This document shows, in pieces, positions 50,204 through 59,254 of a stretch of DNA of 64,000 nucleotides; position 1 is the stretch's first letter, and each line of letters opens with the position of its first letter. The stretch comes from Lineus longissimus (Eukaryota; Nemertea; Pilidiophora; Heteronemertea; Lineidae): contig NC_088322.1 in assembly GCF_910592395.1 (NCBI RefSeq), positions 3,598,001-3,662,000 of the forward strand. Reading direction: 5' to 3'. The notes under the pieces were generated by a model, which was given only the letters and a program-made list of their open reading frames with translations, ran no database searches and was not told the DNA's origin. The position numbers and the translations under genes are program-made.

Positions 50204-51053
50204 TATGGCAAGCCAAAGCGGAATTTATTCAAGACCGTGGAATTACTATTCAAGAAGTTAAATATATGTTCAAGACCAAAATATGTTCAATCCTGAATCA
50301 AATATTGTCAACCTTGAATCAAATATTGTCAACCTTGAATCAAATATTGTCAACCTTGAACAAAATATATTCAACCTTGAACAAAATATATTCAAGACTC
50401 ACGTGACCATATTCAAGACGCACGTGACCACAAAAATTGATGACGTAGTTGCTCATGTTTTGATGCTTTACGGACTTTCCCGAACCCGCGTCCGGACTTT
50501 CCCGAACCCATGGTACTTGTGTTGCGTTTCGGAGCTCGAATTGTTCGCACGAGGTTTTGACACATGGTTGTACACGTACCTAGCCGCCTACACCTGACAT
50601 GTACTGTAATCCTACACATCATGACATGGATGCCGAGTGAATGTCAGAGTCGATACATGTTTCACAGACATCAGGCAAATTATAGGCTCAAAATGCGCAA
50701 TGCCTGTCGTGAAACAGAACGCATCGGAAGTACCACAGATTCTACGCTCTACGTCATCAATTTTGTGGTCACGTGCGTCTTGAATATGGTCACGTGAGTC
50801 TTGAATATATTTTGTTCAAGGTTGAATATATTTTGTTCAAGGTTGAATATATTTTGTTCAAGGTTGAATATATTTTGTTCAAGGTTGGACATATTTTATT
50901 CAAGGTTGAACATATTTTATTCAAGGTTGAAAACATTTGATTCAAGGGTGAACATATTTTAGTCTTGAACATATATTTCCTTCTTGAACTTATATTTAAC
51001 TTCTTGAATGGTAATTCTAAAGTCTTGAATAAATTCCGCTTTGGCTTGCCATA
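50204..51053. mobile_element. Foldback element, 850 bp, with target duplication GTTACG
   Basis: The ends are perfect inverted repeats (TATGGCAAGCCAAAGCGG at the left, its complement at the right). The arms (about 50204-50449 and 50749-51053) consist largely of short degenerate tandem units of the AACCTTGAACAAAATATATTC type, so the two strands can form a long hairpin. GTTACG flanks the element on both sides (50198-50203 and 51054-51059). The 300-bp centre has no coding region. There is no transposase, so this is a non-autonomous element mobilised from elsewhere. Confidence 0.85.
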
Positions 51054-52511
51054 GTTACGCCTTCGACTTCTGGTACAGGTGGTGGAGTTAAGGCAGGGAT
51101 GGATGTGAACGGTGCAAGAACGAGACAGCAGAAACGAAAGAGGTGGGAAGAGAAGAAAATAGAGAATGAATTACGCGAGGAGCGAGCAAAAGTTGTAAAG
51201 TCGGAAACACAACTACGGGCTTGTGGACCAGAGTTTGAAAATTTAAAATCGAAAAATTTAGACTTGGCCATGAGATATAAGGTGTGCAAGCAAGATGCCG
51301 ATGAGAAGGGAAAACTCTGCGACAAGTACCAAAAGGCCTTGGAAACGACGAAAAAAAGTTTAGACGAGAAATCTGAAAAAGTGGAATTCATGCGAACGAT
51401 GCTTTCAGACATGTTAACACACGCTAACATGTCAAAACATGAAAGAGAGATGTTTTTAGACCTGTTCAACCAGATGAGCATTTTCAATATGCACGAGTTT
51501 ATGGAAACGACGACGGGTAACGACATGTTAAATCCACAATCGGTGTTGCAGTCCATGATGAGAATGATTGGTGGTACGAACGGTTCCGACATACACGGCA
51601 GTAGGAAATTTAAAGCGAGTCGAAATAAAATACCACAGACCATAAGCGCTACTACTGTAGAAAATGTTATGGCTCAGAATAACATCATGAGTAGGCCCAT
51701 TTTCTCTATGACAAAATCCTATGACGAAATGTGTTTTCAAAACTCCCTACTACCCCATCCGTGGATGAAGGATCGTCTGATAAACGAATGTGTTCGTGAA
51801 CTCGACGAATTGCATAAATCACCCCCGAATATCAAGATGGACACGTTGCCATTGAAAATTATAGATGTAAACACCAGTCTTCGAGGTGAGGCCAGGAGCA
51901 TGGAGGCCACGTACAAATGCATGTCTCGCCTTAACAACGAAGCGCTAATGAATCCTCATGATTCAACAGCGCATTTAAAACATCTTATTCGAACCGAACG
52001 TTTCCAAACCGAAGGACTGGGGGCATTTGTTGGTGCCAGTGGCAGTGGTGACCCAAACAGCCTTGTAGGCATACCAGGTGTCACAATGGACCAGGCAGAA
52101 AATCAAGTGCAATACATGAACGCATTTATGCCTAAGCCAACCGATGTAAAACATATCGGCGAGCAATTACAAACCATGTGGCTGCAGCAAATCATCAGAG
52201 AACTAGGACTGATCCCCGAAGCGTATGATGACAATGGTAGAACTATGCTACCATTCTTGTCTTCGACATCTATCGACAAATTCGCCATCACCTATGCTTC
52301 CATAGCACTTGGTCATATTATAAATTTCAGCCCCGAAAATTATTTGCCAATGATGGGTGTGATGGAAAAAGAATATCAGCTAGGAGCTTTCGATGGAAGT
52401 ATTAGGGACCTACTGCAAAAGTATTTTATGGACAAAACGGTTTTTATGTCCAAACCAGGAAGTCAGAACAACAACAATCAAAATTTCCACAAGAGCCAAC
52501 AAGAGCGATAG
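51054..52511 (+). pseudogene. Second part of the split virion-type gene
   Basis: The frame is open from the right-hand GTTACG and in phase with the first part. The ATG at 51099 is internal. It starts with a Ser/Thr/Gly linker, then a strongly charged coiled coil (about residues 20-110 of this part, KKIENELREERAKVV style), a globular middle and a Gln/Asn-rich tail. No family recognised. The next gene follows 64 bp later. Confidence 0.6.
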
Positions 52512-52574
52512 AAAGATTTTGCCGCTACCATAACGCAATTTTCACCCAAAAATCTCTTACAACGCGGAGTAAAA

Positions 52575-53027
52575 ATGGCCAAACACGTTACGTACCTAAA
52601 TTTGCCAGATCTACATGGAAAGGTGACATCCATGAAAGTGTCAGAATTCCAGAATAAAATGATAACCGTGTGCATTCAAAGTTTTGCACGTGCTAGAGAG
52701 TACATGGAGAATATGGGACATTGTCGAATCGATATATCTGTAAAGTCATACATTATGGATTATGGTCTCGAATTTATGGCCATGTTACTGGTCGGACTCA
52801 ACCCGTTGGACTATGTGTCACGTTCAAAGTTTAAGACACTGGTGTCCAAAAATTCGAGATTAAAGACGACACACGAAAAATGCAAAGCATTAATGGATAG
52901 TGATACGACGGATGACGCAACATTCGAAAGTGTGAAAGATTTCTGGGTGTCTATATCGGAGCAAAAAAGACCTACAGACAGCGCTATCGACTTGGTTAAC
53001 GATTATTTCAATGTAATGATCTGCTAA
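52575..53027 (+). CDS. Unknown protein, 150 aa
   Basis: ATG at 52575 (MAKHVTYLNLPDLHG). A compact, intact, mixed alpha/beta sequence without low complexity. Part of the plus-strand virion block, 19 bp before the next gene. Function unknown. Confidence 0.55.
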   Translation: MAKHVTYLNLPDLHGKVTSMKVSEFQNKMITVCIQSFARAREYMENMGHCRIDISVKSYIMDYGLEFMAMLLVGLNPLDYVSRSKFKTLVSKNSRLKTTHEKCKALMDSDTTDDATFESVKDFWVSISEQKRPTDSAIDLVNDYFNVMIC

Positions 53028-53045
53028 TAAAAATAGGGAGTTAAA

Positions 53046-53588
53046 ATGTTAAAACATTACCGTAAAAATCAACAGCAGCACCAACAGCAGCGACATCGAC
53101 GTCTCCAGGCTTCGGATATCTCCACTCCATTCGTGACTGCGACAAATGTGAAATCTCCTCCAACTCCACCAGAACCACCGCCAAAACCACCATCACAGAC
53201 ATCAACACCACCACCACCACCACCACCAGCTCCTCTCGCAAAGTCTGCACCATTTGTTCCAAAAATCCCGCCAAGACCAACCTTACTTTCGAAAGTTACA
53301 TCACATCTGATGAATGTGGTCGAACAACAGTCTAAATGTGTGGCGGGTTCAATTTCGGGATCAAAATCGGGATTAACGGCGTATAAACCTTTACCACAGG
53401 ATGACAATGCTGATGGTGATGTGTACGATGATTTTGACGAATACTTTGAAGACAGCGATGAATGGGACACAGATGTTGGCAGCGAAACCAGTAATAGCAA
53501 AACAACACTGGGACCGCCCCCAACGACAGAGTCCCAACTCGAATTCCCACCGCCTCCACCTCCAAGAGTGTTTCTCGGTTCATTGTAA
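53046..53588 (+). CDS. Proline-rich acidic protein, 180 aa
   Basis: ATG at 53046. Gln/His basic start, then long proline runs (PPEPPPKPPS; six to eight P in a row), a middle basic part and a Tyr/Asp/Glu-rich acidic stretch, ending in a second proline run. Wholly disordered in appearance; such proteins often bind WW/SH3 domains or act in the tegument. No family recognised. Confidence 0.5.
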   Translation: MLKHYRKNQQQHQQQRHRRLQASDISTPFVTATNVKSPPTPPEPPPKPPSQTSTPPPPPPPAPLAKSAPFVPKIPPRPTLLSKVTSHLMNVVEQQSKCVAGSISGSKSGLTAYKPLPQDDNADGDVYDDFDEYFEDSDEWDTDVGSETSNSKTTLGPPPTTESQLEFPPPPPPRVFLGSL

Positions 53589-53829
53589 TTTTGCGAAATC
53601 GAACTACGTGAAAAACGTGGTCATTTCCGTGGCATATTTTACTGTACCCGTGATTTGGGTAACTTACTGTCTTTAAAAAATAACACGAAACTTGTTGTGG
53701 ACTCTGCGAATATCAGAAAAGTGACATTAGAAGGTAGTAACTTATGTTTGTAAATAATAAATATGTATATCAGTAAAACGCAATTGTTGTTTTGTGTATT
53801 GTGTAGTTCGTGAAAAAAACTGCGTAATC

Positions 53830-54486
53830 ATGGCCCAATCCATTTTAGCTCAACCAGGAGGCCCTACTAAAGCATCGGTTATACCCGTCCAATGGCAACG
53901 TACGGCGAGTCGCATGAATGACTTGGACCCCGAAAGCGAGGTATATCTTTACGAAGACATTCTCAGTTTTTCTACCCAAAAACAATTCGAAACCCCTGGG
54001 GAACTATCACCACTTAAAACTGCGAGGGGTATTGTTGTTGGAATGCATCCGAATTTTGCCAGACGTACGAAACCCCCAGCTATAGGTAAAAAATTAGTAG
54101 TGTTGATGGTATGGAGTTATGCGGGACTATTGACCAAGAACTGCGACGCTCATAGTTACCTGCTACTGATAGATTTCCGCAAGGACGCACCGCCTTTCGA
54201 TATTTACCTCTACGAACCAATCGAACTATCGGACCCTCACGAACGGTTTAAATCTTGGCCACGGCTGGTAAGGGAGATGGGTCGGAAATCCAAGGACACT
54301 GGTAAAAGGATTGTGGACAAAGCTTCCAAACTCGTTGTTTTCCATGGTACGCAGTCAGTAGAGGAGAAGACTTGTTTTGCCAATGTTACAGAAAAGGCCG
54401 CAGAACTCGCATCTCTCAGCGCAGACGATGCATTGCAAATGTTGTACGATAACTGTGATAATTACGTAGTCGTGGACAGTAGGTAA
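53830..54486 (+). CDS. Possible cysteine protease of the adenain/Ulp1-like fold, 218 aa
   Basis: ATG at 53830 (MAQSILAQPGGPTK). The second half shows the order of catalytic residues typical of clan CE proteases. His108 lies in CDAHSYLLLIDF (compare a His before a hydrophobic strand). An acidic residue follows in YLYEP (Glu129). Gln175 and Cys182 lie in HGTQSVEEKTCFAN, with the Q-x6-C spacing of adenain. Such enzymes process virion proteins or remove ubiquitin or SUMO-like tags. The usual Gly after Cys is absent, and the His is followed by Ser rather than Trp, so the assignment is tentative. Intact and intronless. Confidence 0.4.
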   Translation: MAQSILAQPGGPTKASVIPVQWQRTASRMNDLDPESEVYLYEDILSFSTQKQFETPGELSPLKTARGIVVGMHPNFARRTKPPAIGKKLVVLMVWSYAGLLTKNCDAHSYLLLIDFRKDAPPFDIYLYEPIELSDPHERFKSWPRLVREMGRKSKDTGKRIVDKASKLVVFHGTQSVEEKTCFANVTEKAAELASLSADDALQMLYDNCDNYVVVDSR

Positions 54487-54667
54487 TAACAAGTCACAAA
54501 AACGAAGATCTGACTCGAATTCTTGTGTAAAAAATTCGTATAATTATCCAAATAAAGTTGAAATTCACTTTAGTACACACATTTGTTATCTTTGTTCACA
54601 CACACAAATAAAACGCAGAAAAATCATATTTACACCGTTATTGTTGGTATTGTTACATTTTCACTAC

Positions 54668-54801
54668 CAACAGGAAGTTGGACTTTGAAAATTTTCGCTG
54701 ATTTCACACCAGGATGTAAGGACCAATTTTGAACACCAAACCAGGAAGTTTGGGGCTTTGAAAATTTTCACAAAATCCATCCGCCGTTTTAACTTCCTGT
54801 T
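54668..54801. promoter_or_regulatory. Two composite ETS/TTTTC motifs and an ETS-type site
   Basis: ACAGGAAGTTGG with ACTTTGAAAATTTTCGC at 54668-54698, CCAGGAAGTTTGG and GGCTTTGAAAATTTTCAC at 54741-54771, and TTTAACTTCCTGTTT at 54787-54801. All lie between two converging genes; AATAAAG at about 54551 is a likely poly(A) signal of the left gene. Confidence 0.5.
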
Positions 54802-54858
54802 TACAGAGTGAAATTATAACAACACTGAAATTGCACATTTCGCAGCAAATAAATAACA

Positions 54859-57060
54859 CTAATTTAAATCTAATTTGTATAAATCATCGTCAAAGTCATC
54901 TCCGTAAAATGTACCCAAATCTAAGGCATCAGACTCGTTCATAAAAACGTGCACCGATTCATTTTCTATCTTAGGTGACGCTGGTGGAGGTAGAAAACTG
55001 ACGGGTGTTGATGAAATACTTGATTTTGACACAGGCAAAGTTGTGGAAGATGCCTGTACTTCATCCACATCCATCTTTTCTACCTTCACCTTAACAGCAC
55101 AATCCTTTGCGGATTTCTTAGACACTGTTTTAAGCACAGTCTTTGTTTTTTTTACAACAGGTTGAGTCTTTGCTTTTTTTACAACAGTTTGTTGGGTCAC
55201 GGTTTTCTTCGTGACAGGTTTCACAGTCTTTTTCACAGTTTTTGTAGGTGTTTTTACCACAGGCATAGTTGACTCCTCGTCTATTTCAACCTCATCGTGA
55301 GAATCTAACACGAGTGAATGAGATCGTGAACGAGACCTATAACGGGATCTCGATTGAGAAACTGTTGACACATGAGAACATGAAGTGCGTGAACACGACG
55401 AAGAGGAGGAGGATGAGGAGGAAGATGATGAGGAACTGGAAGAAGACCGCCTACGGCCACGAGTTTTTTTACGTGACTGTCTAGTACTCCCTTTAACAAA
55501 CAATCGTGTATCCTTGTGTTCTTGTTTTTTGTTTTTTGTATTTTTAGTGTCAACATAAGTCTCGTGATCACTGTTCTCACTGTCTGTTTTTGTTACTAAT
55601 TGCACACGAATATTTTGATAAGTTGTTTTCACGGTATCCTTTTCTGTCTCTGAATAAAATGCATCGTTTTCATCTGAAGAAATATCCGCATAGTCGATAA
55701 TTTCCCGGGTTTCCAGATATTGTGGAACGACAACAGCACTTGAAACTGCAGGACGCCGTTCACTGTTGTTGTCAGCGTAGAGATTGTCCCGAGAGCTTCG
55801 AAAATCACAATTTTCACCACGTCCCTCACGATTTTCACTATATTGCCAGTTTTTAGAGTTACCAGAGGTGCGATATCTGTTATTGTGAGGTGGTGAATAT
55901 CTGGTATATCGTTTATCGGAACGAATCGGTGATCTAGAGCGTGAGCCATGTCGTCCACCATTACCACTATTCGATGAGGTAGGATTACGCCCGTATCTTT
56001 GCTGAGGGTAACGCTGCTGCTTGTGCGACTGTGAAATGTTAAAATGTTGGTGCCCACCTTCGTCACTGTGTCTGCGTCTGTGGGGTTGTCTTTCGTAACG
56101 ATATAACAATTGGCGATCCCCACCACTTGTACGATGGTATTCGTCACTTCTCGTGTTTATAGCAGACCGCCTTTCAAACATTGTGTTGTTGCTGCTGTTG
56201 CTACTGTTGTTGGGGGACTGTGGTCGAGATCTACGTGCAGGTTGATTATTCAAAACTCTACAATGTTCGGTATTTTTGCTATCAGCCCCGTTGTGAGTCG
56301 TGTGTGTGCAGTAGCGTATCGGCTTTCTTGCAGGTGGTGCTGCGATATTGGATGGTTCGTTATCAAAACAGAGTTCATTGTCAACGTACTGTTGGTCGTC
56401 GTACGAATAAAGATATGGCTTATCGGCACACAGAGACCACATCAGTTTCTTTTGAAATGTATCTATAGAGCAATGTTCAACGGTTTTAACAATGTCCACG
56501 AAAGCATTCGAAAAATATCGCCGTTCGGTATAATCCGTTGTGTTCATAAGCACGGCAGATCTATTCAGTCGTTTGCAGGAGTACACGCACATATTGGTCT
56601 TGCTGTATCTTTTTGCAATTTCCACGTGTTTGGAAACTGGCGTGTATACAATTTCGGCATGTACATCCAAATTGTTCGGTTTAAAGACAGTCATTCGATT
56701 TTCGCCGTCTTCGTGAGTATCAAGTTCAACGCCGCTGACAATATCCTTATAGGCTTTCTCCTTCGTGAACCGTAACCACATCGGTCTTTTTTTTCGACTG
56801 ATTCGAGCGTAACAGCGATCCCTATCGTTTATGTTGTGAAAAATCACATACAGGTTCCACGACGTATTGTTGACGAATTGTTCTTCACTGGAGAAAGAGT
56901 TCTTGAACGAAGCGAGAAGGTTAGCGTCATTATCCACAGGACAATCAGCATATAAGGATCGGTAGCCAGTTATCCCCAATAACTCCAACATGTCTTGAGC
57001 GTCGGCGAGGGTGAAAAACGGCTTCATCTTGGCAATCTTCATAACACCGTACGAAGCCAT
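54859..57060 (-). CDS. RS-rich protein with acidic C-terminal tail, 733 aa, possible transactivator
   Basis: ATG at 57060 (MASYGVMKIAKMKPFF); the frame is open further upstream. A folded N-terminal domain of about 230 residues is followed by a long disordered part rich in Arg, Ser, Asn, Tyr and His, an SR-type stretch, an uninterrupted run of 18 Ser, Lys/Thr/Val repeats (KTVKKT-like, repeated), and an acidic aromatic tail (LGTFYGDDFDDDLYKL). Basic disordered domains plus an acidic-aromatic tail are typical of viral transcription activators such as immediate-early proteins and VP16. This is by composition only, not homology. Confidence 0.55.
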   Translation of the reverse strand: MASYGVMKIAKMKPFFTLADAQDMLELLGITGYRSLYADCPVDNDANLLASFKNSFSSEEQFVNNTSWNLYVIFHNINDRDRCYARISRKKRPMWLRFTKEKAYKDIVSGVELDTHEDGENRMTVFKPNNLDVHAEIVYTPVSKHVEIAKRYSKTNMCVYSCKRLNRSAVLMNTTDYTERRYFSNAFVDIVKTVEHCSIDTFQKKLMWSLCADKPYLYSYDDQQYVDNELCFDNEPSNIAAPPARKPIRYCTHTTHNGADSKNTEHCRVLNNQPARRSRPQSPNNSSNSSNNTMFERRSAINTRSDEYHRTSGGDRQLLYRYERQPHRRRHSDEGGHQHFNISQSHKQQRYPQQRYGRNPTSSNSGNGGRHGSRSRSPIRSDKRYTRYSPPHNNRYRTSGNSKNWQYSENREGRGENCDFRSSRDNLYADNNSERRPAVSSAVVVPQYLETREIIDYADISSDENDAFYSETEKDTVKTTYQNIRVQLVTKTDSENSDHETYVDTKNTKNKKQEHKDTRLFVKGSTRQSRKKTRGRRRSSSSSSSSSSSSSSSSSCSRTSCSHVSTVSQSRSRYRSRSRSHSLVLDSHDEVEIDEESTMPVVKTPTKTVKKTVKPVTKKTVTQQTVVKKAKTQPVVKKTKTVLKTVSKKSAKDCAVKVKVEKMDVDEVQASSTTLPVSKSSISSTPVSFLPPPASPKIENESVHVFMNESDALDLGTFYGDDFDDDLYKLDLN

Positions 57061-57123
57061 GGTAGAAATCGGACAGCAGAACGATATAGAGTTGTGTGGC
57101 TGTCTATGAGAAAGGACTTTCAA

Positions 57124-57427
57124 TAATAAAATCTCATATTAAGATATCCCATAATATATAATTTTTCTGGAGGTAGAGTTGTCGACAAAAATAATAACGA
57201 ACAACTACAACAAAAATTTTGATATTACCAAATCTATTTCGTGTAAAATGTTCATAATATTCACAGCACACATTCGGAACAAAACGAACAACGTTTTCAT
57301 TGTTGGCTATATACATTCAGAATGTTGCCCCAACAATCGTCTCAACAATTTCAACAATCTCAACAATTCCAACAATATTAGTTCAGTATAAAATAATATT
57401 AGTTCAGTATAAAATAAAACATACAAA
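57124..57427. repeat. Spacer with microsatellite and 20-bp tandem repeat
   Basis: No gene is seen. CAACAAT-type units recur at about 57332-57376, and AATATTAGTTCAGTATAAAA is repeated twice in tandem at 57375-57414, directly before the start of the next gene. Confidence 0.6.
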
Positions 57428-58110
57428 ATGGAGTATCAGTATCCAATAACGGTGGCTTGTTCTCTCTGTAAACTTTACTGTTGTGAGACTGTTGCCAAAG
57501 ATAAAAGTATACTCCATTGCAAGTGTACAAACCATGTGCTATCAAATCAATGTGTTGCGACAGTTTCTATCATTACAAATGTCTTGTACTCAAAATAAAT
57601 CAGGAAAGAATGCTAAATGGACTATTGTCAGCAAACGACACAAATATAAAACCGTGTATGCTCAATAAAAACTGCGCCTACGCTGGCTTTCGCCTTTATA
57701 CAGAGTTGTACCTGAGACCCGAACTTGCTTATTCCTCTAATAACAGTCAGGGAGGTAGACAGTGGGCCATCCAAAACGATAAAGGGTCAAATGGATGATT
57801 CACCATCCAACTTTGTTGTGGTTAGCCATCCAATCGGCCATGTTTGAAGATTTTAAGTTTTAGATTGCGAATTCTTTCACTTCTGGTGTGAATTCTTTAT
57901 TGAAAAGTGTTTCCAGAATATGCTAAAATTCTGAACTTTTTAAATATGATGAGAAAAAAAGACAAAAGGCAGATGGTTCACCATCCACATTTGTATGGCT
58001 ATCCATCCGAAATTGGGTGGATGGCCCACTGTCTACCTCCCTGACTGAATAATGAGTCTAGATTAACTGTAGTAAGCATATTGTCCAAGAATTTGCTGAG
58101 ATTGCACTGA
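57428..58110 (+). pseudogene. Small cysteine-rich (zinc-type) protein, frameshifted and hit by a MITE
   Basis: ATG at 57428 (MEYQYPITVACSLCKLYCC) gives CxxC pairs and stops at about 57598. From about 57517 another frame continues the pattern (MCCDSFYHYKC, later CMLNKNC), consistent with a RING/PHD-like metal site. That frame runs into a 304-bp MITE at 57744 and resumes in phase at 58048 to the TGA at 58108-58110. Thus one base shift and one insertion have broken it. Function unknown; viral origin is likely from composition. Confidence 0.45.
57744..58047. mobile_element. MITE, 304 bp, 29-bp perfect terminal repeats, TSD AATAA
   Basis: Ends CAGTCAGGGAGGTAGACAGT (first 20 of 29 perfectly inverted bases; 57744-57772 and 58019-58047). 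AATAA flanks both sides (57739-57743, 58048-58052). The interior is AT-rich with repeated CACCATCC/GGATGG words near both ends and no coding region. The 5-bp target duplication and ends do not match a family I can name. Confidence 0.9.
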
Positions 58111-58120
58111 ACTATACATT

Positions 58121-58535
58121 TTAGTTCGTACTCAGATTGAAAGTTGTATCCATCTCCTCGATTATCGTTCCGCCGTTCAGTTTCCTCGCTTCGTCGCTCA
58201 TGTCCTTGGGTAACTTTTTGCCCTGGCTCGAAGTTGTTTTCGCAGATGTATCGATAAACTTCCGCTTGCGTAGTTGAAAGTTTAAGGCAAAGCCGTCCAC
58301 ATTGTCTTCGTCGCCGCTGCCGTTCACGGCAACGTTGGATGCTTCTGATTGCCCATCCGACGTCGACATCGGGCTGCTGGGCATTGGATTGAGGATCAGA
58401 TATTCCTCTTGGCCCTCGGTGATGTGATGCACCGCGTTGTACTCCATCGTGTTGCTGCATGAGCAAGCCGGTTCTGCCTCTGGTGGTGGATCGTAGGCGG
58501 CCGGTACGACTGTGTTTTCGTCTACACTGGCAATG
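58121..58535 (-). pseudogene. C-terminal part of the NS1-like gene
   Basis: About 137 codons on the minus strand (ASVDENTVVPAAYDPP onward). It contains an acidic-serine stretch and a basic patch (QLRKRKF), like the disordered tail of parvovirus NS1 proteins. It begins at the left edge of a foldback element whose other side carries the helicase part; the phases are compatible across the AATG duplication. It has no start of its own that I trust. Confidence 0.5.
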
Positions 58536-59254
58536 CACAATGGCCTTTAACTGGAAGAAGGTCCAAAAAATTTTACTCACACAAACTTCACGTCAAAATA
58601 TTCCTTAGACTATCTAGTTTCATTTGCTGAAGGAACGAAAAAATTCTGTTGGGAAATTTTTAAGATAAATGTGTTTTTCGATTTCATGTACATTTCCCTG
58701 TACATTTATACATATGTAATTCGTATGTAATAGCCTTCCTTTGTTTTCCCTAATAAAGCACTTTTGGTTGCAAAACTTAATATCAATATGTTATTTAGGT
58801 GTTCAGGCAAAGAAATACATCAAAATAAATTTGATGAGTGTATCTGTTGATGGTGTATATGTGTTTTTAACCCTTAGAACTTGACTCCATTCCTCAAAAG
58901 TGGTGGAAATGGGGGTGAAACTACCCCTTGTACACCATCGACAAAATACACTCATCAAATTTATTTTGATGTATTTCGTTGCCTGAACACCTAAATAACA
59001 TATTGATGTTAAGTTTTGCAACCAAAAGTACTTTATTAGGGAAAACAAAGGAAGGTTGTTACATACAAATTACATATGTATAAATGTACAGGAAAATGTA
59101 CATGAAATCGAAAAACGCATTTATCTTAAAAATTTCCCAACAGAATTTGTTCGTTCCTTCAGCAAATGAAACTAGATAGTCTGAGGAATATTTTGACGTG
59201 GAGTTTGTGTGAGTAAAATTTTTTTGGACTCTCTTCCAGTTAAAGGCCATTGTG
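58536..59254. mobile_element. Foldback element, 719 bp, TSD AATG, inside the NS1-like gene
   Basis: Ends CACAATGGCCTTTAACTGGA (left) and its reverse complement (right), with arms 58536-58857 and 58931-59254 that pair almost throughout and a 73-bp loop. AATG flanks both sides (58532-58535 and 59255-59258). No transposase. Confidence 0.8.

Noticed and set aside
50204-51053. CRISPR-like array (regular short repeats)
   Set aside because: The units are degenerate, contiguous without unique spacers, and arranged as inverted arms of a transposon in a eukaryotic setting.
53041-53583. Gly- and Val-rich minus-strand frames
   Set aside because: Antisense of the proline-rich gene; glycine is simply the complement of proline codons.
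57999-58580. 193-codon minus-strand frame across the MITE end and NS1-like tail
   Set aside because: It runs through the MITE terminal repeat and the foldback end; the other minus-strand frame (58121-58535) is the protein-like one.
58536-59254. Parvovirus terminal hairpin
   Set aside because: The AATG target duplication and the position inside the NS1-like coding region show an inserted foldback element instead.
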